From positions 8,495 to 72,494 of the forward strand of contig DAAQ01000033.1 of NCBI GenBank assembly GCA_001701225.1: DNA of 64,000 nucleotides, given 5' to 3'. Under the pieces are notes generated by a model. The model saw only the letters and a program-made list of their open reading frames with translations, did not search any database and was not told the origin of the DNA. Source of the DNA: Bacteroidales bacterium H5. Lineage in GTDB: Bacteria; Bacteroidota; Bacteroidia; Bacteroidales; Muribaculaceae. The position numbers and the translations under genes were made by a program. This document shows positions 44,296-51,704 of the stretch, one piece after another. Numbering within the stretch: position 1 is the stretch's first letter; each line of letters begins with the position of its first letter.

Positions 44296-45246
44296 ATGAT
44301 TGAACTATTTGAGAAAACGGGAATCATGTCCGTAGGGAGCCGCTTGAGATTACTCTCGGAAACTGTGACGCGAGATGCAGCAGAGATATACAGACTATAT
44401 GGTGTTGCAATCAAGCCCAAATGGTTCCCGGTACTGTATATGCTCTATTATGGAGATGACTGCACAGTGACAGGTATCTCCAGAGCCATCGGGCAAACTC
44501 ATCCCTCGGTAAGTACAATCGTGCGGGAAATGAGATGTGCCGGACTTGTTGTCGACTCGAAAAGCGATGACGACCACAGGGCTACCTCCGTGAGGCTTAC
44601 TGAGAAAGGTGAAGCACTCAGGTCTCCCCTCAGGCAGATATGCGATGATGTGAGGAAGGCCGTCGAGTCTGTCGAGGCCGCAGGTCATCCCCTCTGGGAA
44701 GCAATATCGGACTGGGAAAGCCAACTTGCAGAAAAGAGCCTCTATGAACGTGTCAAAGCAATAAGAGACCGACGCGAAAACAGCAACGTGGAGATTGTGG
44801 ATTACCGCCCTGAGCATCATGCCGTATTCAAGCGACTGAACATAATATGGATAAACAGCCACTGGTCTCTTGAGGCGCATGACCTCGAGGTGCTCGATAA
44901 TCCTGAGAGAGCAATCCTGTCTCCCGGAGGTCATATCCTCGTCGCGCTTGTCGACAATCGGCCGTCAGGCGTTGTCGCATTATGCCGGATGGATAGCGCA
45001 GATTATGATTTTGAGATAGCCAAGCTCGCGGTTGACCCTGAGATCCGGGGGGTCGGGATTGGAGAGAAAATACTGCGGGCTGCCATAGAGAAAGCGCGGG
45101 AGCTTGGAGCGAAAAAACTCTTTTTAGAGAGCAATACCCTGCTAAAACCCGCTATCGGGCTATATCGCAAACTTGGATTCATCGAACTTCAGGACTATCA
45201 TCCCGCATACGCCCGCGGAGACATACAGATGGAACTCACACTATAA
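44296..45246 (+). CDS. MarR-type regulator fused to GNAT acetyltransferase
   Basis: A two-domain protein of 316 residues. Residues 1-145 are a winged-helix MarR domain (ISRAIGQTHPSVSTIVREM as recognition region, SDDDHRATSVRLTEKG as wing). Residues about 160-316 are a GNAT acetyltransferase with the acetyl-CoA loop VDPEIRGVGIGEKIL and the C-terminal GLYRKLGFIEL. This fusion is a known bacterial architecture; its substrate is usually unknown. A palindrome over its own promoter suggests autoregulation. The cupin gene follows after 17 nt and is probably co-transcribed. Confidence 0.92.
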   Translation: MIELFEKTGIMSVGSRLRLLSETVTRDAAEIYRLYGVAIKPKWFPVLYMLYYGDDCTVTGISRAIGQTHPSVSTIVREMRCAGLVVDSKSDDDHRATSVRLTEKGEALRSPLRQICDDVRKAVESVEAAGHPLWEAISDWESQLAEKSLYERVKAIRDRRENSNVEIVDYRPEHHAVFKRLNIIWINSHWSLEAHDLEVLDNPERAILSPGGHILVALVDNRPSGVVALCRMDSADYDFEIAKLAVDPEIRGVGIGEKILRAAIEKARELGAKKLFLESNTLLKPAIGLYRKLGFIELQDYHPAYARGDIQMELTL

Positions 45247-45263
45247 GTCAAAAATAATTAATA

Positions 45264-45608
45264 ATGCTCAATATGAAAAAGACAGTGGTAAAGAAAGAGA
45301 ATGCTCTCAAGCGAATATTCAAAGGTGTCAGCCTTGACTCATTGGCAGTCGGGGAGAAATCAATGGTCACAAAGATGAACTATGTAAAAGGAAACTATGC
45401 CACAACACATCAGCATCCGCACGAGCAATGTGGATATGTCGTGTCAGGACGCCATCGCCTCATCATCGAAAGCGACCCCCGCATCGACGTCGTATTGACA
45501 GCCGGAGACAGCTATGCCATCCCCGGTAACACCCTCCACTCATTTGAAGTGATGGAAGATGGCGAGGTGGTGGACGTATTCACTCCACACCGTGAGGATT
45601 ACCTGTAA
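45264..45608 (+). CDS. Small cupin-domain protein
   Basis: A 114-residue single-domain cupin without a signal peptide. Cupin motif 1 is seen as NYATTHQHPHEQCGYVVSG (metal-binding His and Glu-type positions) and motif 2 as PGNTLHSFEV. These residues could hold Fe, Mn or Zn. Such proteins are either small-molecule binders or dioxygenase or isomerase relatives; the role here is unknown. It lies downstream of the MarR-GNAT gene in a likely two-gene unit. The start may be the ATG at 45264 or the one at 45273. Confidence 0.85.
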   Translation: MLNMKKTVVKKENALKRIFKGVSLDSLAVGEKSMVTKMNYVKGNYATTHQHPHEQCGYVVSGRHRLIIESDPRIDVVLTAGDSYAIPGNTLHSFEVMEDGEVVDVFTPHREDYL

Positions 45609-45619
45609 AATATGATATT

Positions 45620-45660
45620 GGTATGATTAAGGCCGGGGAATCCCTGGCCTTAATCATACC
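45620..45660. terminator. Long perfect hairpin between convergent genes
   Basis: GGTATGATTAAGGCC (45620-45634) pairs exactly with GGCCTTAATCATACC (45646-45660). It has no U-tract, but its place between the cupin gene and the convergent AraC gene fits a bidirectional terminator. Confidence 0.65.
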
Positions 45661-45666
45661 AACGAC

Positions 45667-46572
45667 TCAGTTAGCTATGGTGCGGTACTCCTGTGGGGTC
45701 AGGCCCGTCTGTTTTTTGAAAACCCTCGTGAGATGGTGTGGGTATCTGAAACCGAGCTCATAGGCTATGGCGGTGATGTTCTTGTCTTTTTCGGAGAGGA
45801 GAATCTTGGCAAGCCCTATGACATGGCCCTGAATGTACTCCTGGGCTGTCTTGCCGGTCTCGCGCTTGACAAGGTCGCTGAAATAGTTGGCCGAGAGACA
45901 CATCTCGGAGGCACAGGACTGGACAGTGGGGATACCGGAGTCTGCAGGCCTGTCGCTGTCGAAATAGTCTCGAAGATATGTATCGAGCTTGCTGATGACG
46001 CTATGGTTCGCAACCTCGCGTGTCACGAACTGCCGTTCGTAGAACCGCTCGCAATGGTCGAGCAGCGTCTCGATGCGCGAGCATACTATCTTGCGGGTAT
46101 GACGGTCGATACAGAGCTCCAGCTCGGCCTTTATCTCGGCAAGACAGCCGAGCACAATCTCTTTCTCGCGGTCTGACATGTGCAACGCCTCGTTCGAGTC
46201 GTATGAGAAAAACGAATACCCTCCGATAAGACGTGCCAGAGGAGTCCCGTACATCAGGTCGGGATGAATCAGCAGCACCTTGCCACGGGACTTTGGAGAA
46301 CCGGGAGTGCGGCCGTTGAGACCGATGACCTGTCCCGGTGATATGAACAGGAGTGTCCCCGCCTGATAGTCATAGCGGCTGCGGCCATATTTCATCTCGC
46401 CGCAGTCAAGTTCCTTATACATTATGCAATACAGGTTGGCCTGCATCAGGCCTGCGGGATATGCGCCATAGTCTTGAAAATCAGCGATAGTGACCGAAGG
46501 GTGCTGTACCTGCACGCCGAAAAACCGGCAGTAGTCGGAGACAGTCTCGATTGTATGTACACGTTTTTCCAT
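45667..46572 (-). CDS. AraC-family transcriptional regulator of the adjacent redox island
   Basis: A 301-residue regulator with an N-terminal cupin-like sensor (GTLLFISPGQVIGLNG), a helical linker and a C-terminal double helix-turn-helix (MCLSANYFSDLVKRETGKTAQEYIQ and AYELGFRYPHHLTRVFKKQTGLTPQEYR). AraC proteins beside oxidoreductase genes usually control those genes; here the divergent neighbour is the exported flavodoxin-like gene at 46768. The ATG at 46572 lies 3 nt after a TAAATTTG box. Ligand and targets are unknown. Confidence 0.9.
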   Translation of the reverse strand: MEKRVHTIETVSDYCRFFGVQVQHPSVTIADFQDYGAYPAGLMQANLYCIMYKELDCGEMKYGRSRYDYQAGTLLFISPGQVIGLNGRTPGSPKSRGKVLLIHPDLMYGTPLARLIGGYSFFSYDSNEALHMSDREKEIVLGCLAEIKAELELCIDRHTRKIVCSRIETLLDHCERFYERQFVTREVANHSVISKLDTYLRDYFDSDRPADSGIPTVQSCASEMCLSANYFSDLVKRETGKTAQEYIQGHVIGLAKILLSEKDKNITAIAYELGFRYPHHLTRVFKKQTGLTPQEYRTIAN

Positions 46573-46575
46573 GCA

Positions 46576-46583
46576 CAAATTTA
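46576..46583 (-). promoter_or_regulatory. -7 box (TAAATTTG) directly before the AraC start codon
   Basis: Minus-strand TAAATTTG, then TGC, then ATG: a possible leaderless transcript. A plus-strand TAATTTTG (46585-46592) lies back to back with it, so the two directions may compete. Confidence 0.5.
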
Positions 46584-46734
46584 GTAATTTTGACCGATAT
46601 GGCCCTATTTATTCAGACATATTGGTTAGAGGTCATGACAAATTGGTTATATATCTGTATCATTGAGGCATAGAGGCATGGATTGAGGTTATATAATCTT
46701 TGATTTGTGTATTTCCCATGTAGCAACATCATCA

Positions 46735-46742
46735 TAATTTTG
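46735..46742 (+). promoter_or_regulatory. -7 box (TAATTTTG) for the redox island
   Basis: TAATTTTG followed 25 nt later by the ATG of the flavodoxin-like gene. The 195-bp divergent region to the AraC gene would hold the activator sites; I see no clear palindrome in it. Confidence 0.6.
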
Positions 46743-46767
46743 CATCGTCAAACAAATAACTTACGAT

Positions 46768-47553
46768 ATGAGAAGAATGAGATCAATCACCATGCTCGTT
46801 GCCTCGACACTGCTTATGGCCATGTCATGCTCGGCCGAGGAACCTCAGGCAAAACAGCCGTCAGGATCCGTGACCTCGGGTGAGACCCGTACACTCATTG
46901 CCTATTTCTCGGCACAGGGCCACACCCGTGCAGTGGCCGAGGCAATCAGGCATGAGACAGGCGCAGACATATATTCGATAGAGCCGGGTGTGCCATATGC
47001 GGCAAATCCATACAATGATTCGGACAAGATACAGGACGAGGCATACAATGACCTGCGTCCCGCCATAAGGAACCTCCTGTCAAACGAGCAGATTGCAAAG
47101 TATGACACAATATTCGTAGGCACTCCCTGCTGGTGGCACCAACCTGCAATGGTGGTGTGCACCTTTCTCGAGCACTATGGCCTCGGCAGCAAAGTGGTGA
47201 TACCATTCGTGACCTACGGCGCGAGGACATACCTCAACGAGACAATGCAGAAACTATATAAATGCACTCCCAACTCCATACACATCCCCGCCGAGCTCCC
47301 CGAAGACCTTGAGCCCGACAATATCCGTCAACCCCAGAATGATGATGACGGTATAGACATGCCCACAGCAGACGGCGTGCGTCAGTGGCTCGACCGGATT
47401 GGCTACGGACAGGAAAATTCAGGCATCGCCATGACGACAGAGGCAGCAGGGACGTATGACTGCGCAATCTACTCAATCTCGGGCATGAGGCTTGCATCCG
47501 TGCCGGAGAACGGACTATACATCTCAGGAGGTAGAAAATTTATCGCACACTAA
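46768..47553 (+). CDS. Flavodoxin-like lipoprotein with C-terminal sorting-like segment
   Basis: A 261-residue lipoprotein; the signal peptide ends in MAMSC, followed by SAEE. The body is a long-chain flavodoxin-like domain: LIAYFSAQGHTRAVAEAI is the phosphate loop and GTPCWWHQPA is the flavin-side loop common in Flavodoxin_4 proteins. The last 30 residues (AIYSISGMRLASVPENGLYISGGRKF) resemble the C-terminal tails of Bacteroidetes type IX-sorted proteins. An exported flavodoxin is unusual because flavodoxins usually act in the cytoplasm. The gene is divergent from an AraC regulator and 6 nt before the hydrolase gene. Partner and substrate are unknown. Confidence 0.83.
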   Translation: MRRMRSITMLVASTLLMAMSCSAEEPQAKQPSGSVTSGETRTLIAYFSAQGHTRAVAEAIRHETGADIYSIEPGVPYAANPYNDSDKIQDEAYNDLRPAIRNLLSNEQIAKYDTIFVGTPCWWHQPAMVVCTFLEHYGLGSKVVIPFVTYGARTYLNETMQKLYKCTPNSIHIPAELPEDLEPDNIRQPQNDDDGIDMPTADGVRQWLDRIGYGQENSGIAMTTEAAGTYDCAIYSISGMRLASVPENGLYISGGRKFIAH

Positions 47554-47559
47554 GCCCTT

Positions 47560-48636
47560 ATGATAAACATATTAATCCCGACAATAGTCACAAGTCTTAT
47601 AATCATGACATCAACCGAACTCTATTCACAGGAAATATTCGACTATAAAGAAAATCCTTTTGGCCTGGTATATGCCGGAGCCATCACAGAAAACAGATCC
47701 GGCGAGGTTAACATCCACCCGGTGGTCTACAATCTCAACGGCAATCAGATTTCTGCCAATGTCTATACTCCCGCAGGGTTTGATGCATCGAGACAATATC
47801 CGGCGATTGTGGTATCGCATCCCAACGGAGGGGTGAAAGAACAGACCGCCGGAGAATATGCCCAGCGTCTTGCCGGACTCGGCTATGTCACCATAGCTGC
47901 AGACGCATCTTATCAGGGTGCGAGCGGCGGCCTGCCCCGCAATCTCGACATCCCCCAGAACCGCATCAACGATGTGCGCGGAATGATCGATTTCATCTCG
48001 CGCTATCAGGGTGTCGACCCCGACCGCATCGGAGCACTCGGAATATGCGGTGGCGGAGGCTATACATTTGCCGCCGCACAGAGCGACAAGCGCATCAAGG
48101 CAGCCGCGACACTGAGCCTGTTCAACACGGGGCGCGTACGCCGCAACGGTTATCAGGACTCGCAGATGGCTACAGTCCGGGACAGGCTGAGACGCGCCTC
48201 GGATGCACGCGAGAGATTTGTGACAACAGGCGAGGTCACATACGAAGGGCCGGCCGGAACCCAGACCCGCGAGCAGATAGCGGAGGCCATGAGCCATCTC
48301 GAACCGGGCACACTCTATCACGACGGCCTCGAATATTACGGCATAACCCATGCCCACCCCAACTCGGTCAGCCGATATACCACGGCAAGCCTGATGGACC
48401 TGATGACATGGGACGCCACGACCTATGCCGACATGATTACCTGCCCGCTCCTGATTATGTCGGGAGGCAAATCGGACTCTGACTATATGAGCCGCGAGGC
48501 ATTCGAGAAAGCGGGAACGGCAGACAAAGAGTATTTCCAGATTGAGGGAGCCTCGCACATACAGACATACTATGTGCCTGAATATGTAGACAAGGCCGTG
48601 GCCAAGCTTAAGGAATTCTTCTCTAAAAACCTCTGA
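47560..48636 (+). CDS. Exported alpha/beta hydrolase, dienelactone-hydrolase-like
   Basis: A 358-residue protein with a hydrophobic N-terminus that probably serves as a signal peptide (ending near LYSQ). The alpha/beta-hydrolase core shows HPNGG as oxyanion strand region, the nucleophile elbow GICGGGGY with Cys instead of Ser near residue 163, an acid region PLLIMSGGKSDSD and the His in GASHIQTY near residue 330. A Cys nucleophile is known in dienelactone hydrolases. It is tightly packed between two flavin-protein genes in the same operon. The substrate is not known. Confidence 0.82.
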   Translation: MINILIPTIVTSLIIMTSTELYSQEIFDYKENPFGLVYAGAITENRSGEVNIHPVVYNLNGNQISANVYTPAGFDASRQYPAIVVSHPNGGVKEQTAGEYAQRLAGLGYVTIAADASYQGASGGLPRNLDIPQNRINDVRGMIDFISRYQGVDPDRIGALGICGGGGYTFAAAQSDKRIKAAATLSLFNTGRVRRNGYQDSQMATVRDRLRRASDARERFVTTGEVTYEGPAGTQTREQIAEAMSHLEPGTLYHDGLEYYGITHAHPNSVSRYTTASLMDLMTWDATTYADMITCPLLIMSGGKSDSDYMSREAFEKAGTADKEYFQIEGASHIQTYYVPEYVDKAVAKLKEFFSKNL

Positions 48637-48638
48637 AT

Positions 48639-49295
48639 ATGAGACACGGACTTGCAATTATCCTCGTCGCCCTCATGGCCATGACGGCAGTGTCGTGCGG
48701 ACAGGCCGACAGCAATGCCCCCGAGACGGAGACCGCGACCGCAGAGCGCAAAATCAAGGATGGCCCGAAATCAGTGCTCATCATCTCCTCAAGCCCGCGG
48801 CGGGGAGGCAACTCCGAGACGCTTTGCGGACAGTTCCGCAGGGGGGCCGAGGATGCCGGACACCGCGTGGAGATGCTCAACATCAACGACTATAATATCG
48901 GGTATTTCGACAAGCCTGAGTATGTGCGGGGCGAGGAGGACAATACCGACGATGACGCGATGGCAATCATCGACAAGATGAAAAATGCCGATGTGCTTGT
49001 ACTCGCGTCGCCGGTATATTTCTACTCGATGACAGCACAGATGAAGGCCCTGATAGACCGCACATATAACCATGAGAAAGACCTGGGCGAGAAGGAATTC
49101 TATTATATCGTCACCTCGACCGACCGGGAGCCGGAGGCCCTGGAAGGTACCATAGAGGGATTCAGGGGTTTCGCGCGATGCCTGTATAAATCTGTAGAGC
49201 GAGGTATAGTGCATGGTAACGGCGCCCGCGAGCGGGGAGCCATACTGAATCATCCCGCCATGCAGGAAGCATATGAACTCGGCAAAGGCGTATGA
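48639..49295 (+). CDS. NADPH-dependent FMN reductase-like lipoprotein
   Basis: A 218-residue lipoprotein with a lipobox TAVSC. The mature part is a short flavodoxin-like/FMN-reductase fold: LIISSSPRRGGNSETL is the FMN phosphate loop, ASPVYFYSMTAQMKALIDRTY the second flavin loop. Related cytosolic proteins reduce quinones, azo dyes or free flavin. Export is inferred from the signal peptide. It starts 2 nt after the hydrolase stop and overlaps the next gene by 4 nt, so it is part of a tightly coupled operon. Confidence 0.85.
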   Translation: MRHGLAIILVALMAMTAVSCGQADSNAPETETATAERKIKDGPKSVLIISSSPRRGGNSETLCGQFRRGAEDAGHRVEMLNINDYNIGYFDKPEYVRGEEDNTDDDAMAIIDKMKNADVLVLASPVYFYSMTAQMKALIDRTYNHEKDLGEKEFYYIVTSTDREPEALEGTIEGFRGFARCLYKSVERGIVHGNGARERGAILNHPAMQEAYELGKGV

Positions 49296-50413
49296 ATATG
49301 AAAGCCGGAAAACTTATATCAATGTTTGTGGCCATGCTCACGACATTCACAATGTCAGCCGGAGATTTCCGCCAGCCCTATCCCGTAGGGGAAGCGATGG
49401 AGGAAAATCCCGATTTCATCGGCACAGCTTACCTCTATCCGCTCTCGGAAGTAAAGGAACTCAATGTGCCGATGGCAAACGTCACATTCGAGCCCGGATG
49501 CCGCAACAGTTGGCATCGCCATTCGGGGGGTCAGATACTCATAGCGACAGCCGGAATCGGCTACTATCAGGAGAAAGGCAAGCCCGCGCGAAGACTCTAT
49601 CCAAGCGATATCGTGGAGATTGCCCCGGATATAGAGCACTGGCATGGTGCGGCACCTGACAACTGGTTCGCCCATATAGCCATCAAATGTAATCCCGCCG
49701 ACAATGAGGTGACGTGGCTGGAGGCGGTTTCAGATACAGATTATGTGGAGGCCACCAACTCTCGGGACACGGTGGAGACAGAGCTTTCGCCCCGCCAGCA
49801 GGCGATTGTGGCAATAGGCGTCTGTGCCGGACACGGAGACCTCGGACGTCTCGAAAAGGCACTTGTACAGGGACTCGAGGCCAGGATGACTGTCAACGAG
49901 ATAAAGGAAATCCTTGTCCAAACCTATGCCTATGCAGGGTTCCCCCGTTCGCTCCGCGCATTGCAGACATTCATGTCTGTACTTGACAGACGCAGGGAAG
50001 CAGGCATAGAGGACACCCTCGGTCGCGAGGCTACCCCAGTCGGCGACGTGACGGCGAGTGAGAAATATGCCATAGGGCGCCATAACCTCGCCGAACTGTC
50101 GGGAATTCCGGCAGACAACCCTCCAGCCGGATATGCCATATTCGCACCGATAATCGAGAAATTCCTGAAAGAACATCTCTTTGCAGATATTTTCGAGCGC
50201 GACATACTCTCATGGCAAGACCGCGAACTCGCCACAGTCTCCATCATAGCAGGTATAGGAGGTGTCGAGCCTATGGCAGCCGGACACATGGCTATCTGCC
50301 GTCACCAGGGGCTGAGCGTCGGACAGCTGTCGGCATTGCTCGACATTGTGGAGAGCAACATCGGCCCACAGTATTCCACACCATTGCGCCCGATACTCGG
50401 GAAACTGAAATAA
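49292..50413 (+). CDS. Exported cupin - carboxymuconolactone decarboxylase fusion
   Basis: A 373-residue protein with a signal peptide (ending near TMSAG). Domain order is cupin (residues about 50-140; TFEPGCRNSWHRHSGGQ and PDIEHWHGA hold the metal His), then two carboxymuconolactone-decarboxylase-like repeats (ARMTVNEIKEILVQTYAYAGFPRSLRAL and DRELATVSIIAGIGGVEPM). The thiol pair of AhpD-type relatives is absent, so a peroxidase role is not supported. It overlaps the flavin reductase gene by 4 nt and ends the operon at a terminator. Function is unknown; ring- or lactone-type chemistry is possible. Confidence 0.85.
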   Translation: MNMKAGKLISMFVAMLTTFTMSAGDFRQPYPVGEAMEENPDFIGTAYLYPLSEVKELNVPMANVTFEPGCRNSWHRHSGGQILIATAGIGYYQEKGKPARRLYPSDIVEIAPDIEHWHGAAPDNWFAHIAIKCNPADNEVTWLEAVSDTDYVEATNSRDTVETELSPRQQAIVAIGVCAGHGDLGRLEKALVQGLEARMTVNEIKEILVQTYAYAGFPRSLRALQTFMSVLDRRREAGIEDTLGREATPVGDVTASEKYAIGRHNLAELSGIPADNPPAGYAIFAPIIEKFLKEHLFADIFERDILSWQDRELATVSIIAGIGGVEPMAAGHMAICRHQGLSVGQLSALLDIVESNIGPQYSTPLRPILGKLK

Positions 50414-50435
50414 ACCGGTTAATCCATTCAAGGCG

Positions 50436-50462
50436 AAGGCGGAGGCGGGTCCTCCGCCTTTG
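50436..50462 (+). terminator. Intrinsic terminator after the flavin/hydrolase operon
   Basis: AAGGCGGAGG pairs with CCTCCGCCTT around the loop CGGGT, followed by TGTC. It ends the operon and separates the next, independently promoted gene. Confidence 0.75.
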
Positions 50463-50531
50463 TCATGCCTTAACCTGAAATAATGGTTAGAATTTCCACT
50501 TTCATGGTAGGCGCGAGATAAAAACAAGACG

Positions 50532-50539
50532 TAACTTTG
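50532..50539 (+). promoter_or_regulatory. -7 box (TAACTTTG) for the CMD-cupin gene
   Basis: TAACTTTG lies 36 nt before the ATG at 50576 and just after the preceding terminator. Confidence 0.65.
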
Positions 50540-50575
50540 CCATCAGAACGATATAAACATCTATCTCACGCAATC

Positions 50576-51397
50576 ATGAAAAAGATATTGCTTTCAATCG
50601 GATTAATCATGACAACAATAATTCCAGGTATGGCACAACAGAAAATCGTACAGACAGCAGGGCGGCAGCAGCTTGGCGAGTTCGCCCCGGAGTTCGCCCA
50701 TCTCAACGACGACATACTCTTCGGTGAGGTCTGGAGCCGCAACGACCTGCTCTCGCTCCGCGACCGCAGCCTTGTCACAATCACCTCGCTCATCTCACAG
50801 GGCATCACCGACAGCTCGCTGACATATCATCTTCAGGAAGCCAAGAAGAACGGCATCACACGCACCGAGGCTGCCGAGATAATAACCCACATCGCCTTCT
50901 ATGCCGGATGGCCAAAGGCATGGGGCGCATTCAGGCTCGCTAAAGACGTATGGGCCGACGACATCAAGGGCGACGACGCAATGGCCCGCTTCCAGCGCGA
51001 GATGATATTTCCGATTGGCGAGCCCAACACGGGCTATTCGAAATACTTCAGTGGACGTAGCTGGCTTGCACCCGTATCGACCGAGCAGATACCATTCTTC
51101 AATGTCACCTTCGAGCCCGGATGCCGCAACAACTGGCATATCCACAAGGCCACAAAAGGCGGCGGACAGATGCTGGTAGGTGTCGCAGGTCGCGGCTGGT
51201 ATCAGGAAGAGGGCAAACCCGCACAGGAGATATTGCCCGGAACAGTCATCCACATCCCCGCCAACACCAGACACTGGCACGGCGCAGCCAAAGACTCGTG
51301 GTTCGCCCATCTCGCATTCGAGATACCCGGCGACGGCACCGAAAACGTATGGCTCGACCCCGTCTCGGACACCCAATACAACTCCCTTCCCGAATAA
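50576..51397 (+). CDS. Exported carboxymuconolactone decarboxylase - cupin fusion
   Basis: A 273-residue protein with a signal peptide (ending GMAQQ). Here the carboxymuconolactone-decarboxylase-like domain comes first (RNDLLSLRDRSLVTITSLI and EIITHIAFYAGWPKAWGAF) and the cupin second (TFEPGCRNNWHIHKATKGGGQ and PANTRHWHGA). This is the reverse of the neighbouring fusion at 49292, with which it shares clear cupin similarity. The ATG at 50576 begins the signal peptide; upstream codons in frame lie within the promoter region. It has its own promoter and terminator. Confidence 0.86.
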   Translation: MKKILLSIGLIMTTIIPGMAQQKIVQTAGRQQLGEFAPEFAHLNDDILFGEVWSRNDLLSLRDRSLVTITSLISQGITDSSLTYHLQEAKKNGITRTEAAEIITHIAFYAGWPKAWGAFRLAKDVWADDIKGDDAMARFQREMIFPIGEPNTGYSKYFSGRSWLAPVSTEQIPFFNVTFEPGCRNNWHIHKATKGGGQMLVGVAGRGWYQEEGKPAQEILPGTVIHIPANTRHWHGAAKDSWFAHLAFEIPGDGTENVWLDPVSDTQYNSLPE

Positions 51398-51420
51398 TTG
51401 TCTATAACACCACCCGTCTC

Positions 51421-51461
51421 AGCATATGCACCGAAACATCATTGATTCCGGTGCATATGCT
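51421..51461 (+). terminator. Perfect 13-bp hairpin after the CMD-cupin gene
   Basis: AGCATATGCACCG (51421-51433) pairs exactly with CGGTGCATATGCT (51449-51461), followed by GTCTT. It is likely the end of the plus-strand transcript. Confidence 0.65.
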
Positions 51462-51471
51462 GTCTTATGCC

Positions 51472-51515
51472 AAAAAGGCTGACGCTTTAGCCTTCTGAAG
51501 ACTAAAGCGTCAGCC
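51472..51515 (-). terminator. Intrinsic terminator after tRNA-Ser
   Basis: GGCTGACGCTTTAG and CTAAAGCGTCAGCC pair exactly, 14 bp, and on the minus strand the stem is followed by TTTTTGG. It lies 8 nt after the end of the tRNA. Confidence 0.85.
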
Positions 51516-51522
51516 TTTCTTG

Positions 51523-51610
51523 CGGAGTGACCGAGATTCGAACTCGGGATACGCTTTTGACGTATACACGCTTTCCAGGCGTGCCTCTTCAGCCACTCGA
51601 GCATCACTCC
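51523..51610 (-). tRNA. tRNA-Ser (anticodon GGA)
   Basis: The 88-nt sequence folds as a class II tRNA. The acceptor stem is GGAGTGA/TCACTCC with discriminator G, the anticodon loop reads CTGGAAA (anticodon GGA), and there is a long variable arm and a GTTCGAATC T-loop. CCA is not encoded. Serine identity follows from the anticodon, the long variable arm and the G discriminator. Confidence 0.95.
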
Positions 51611-51625
51611 TCGTTTTTACGGGTG

Positions 51626-51633
51626 CAAAGGTA
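51626..51633 (-). promoter_or_regulatory. -7 box (TACCTTTG) for tRNA-Ser
   Basis: Minus-strand TACCTTTG 15 nt before the tRNA 5' end, within the spacer after pncB. Confidence 0.7.
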
Positions 51634-51704
51634 GAGGAAATGTTTCAGACTATAAATTATTGCGAGTTAAATTTAGTTAACACATCGGGTGTACCCGCCA
51701 GCTA

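Noticed and set aside
46585..46592. Plus-strand TAATTTTG as the main promoter of the redox island
   Set aside because: It lies 175 nt before the first gene, whereas another TAATTTTG at 46735 has normal spacing; kept only as a possible secondary site.
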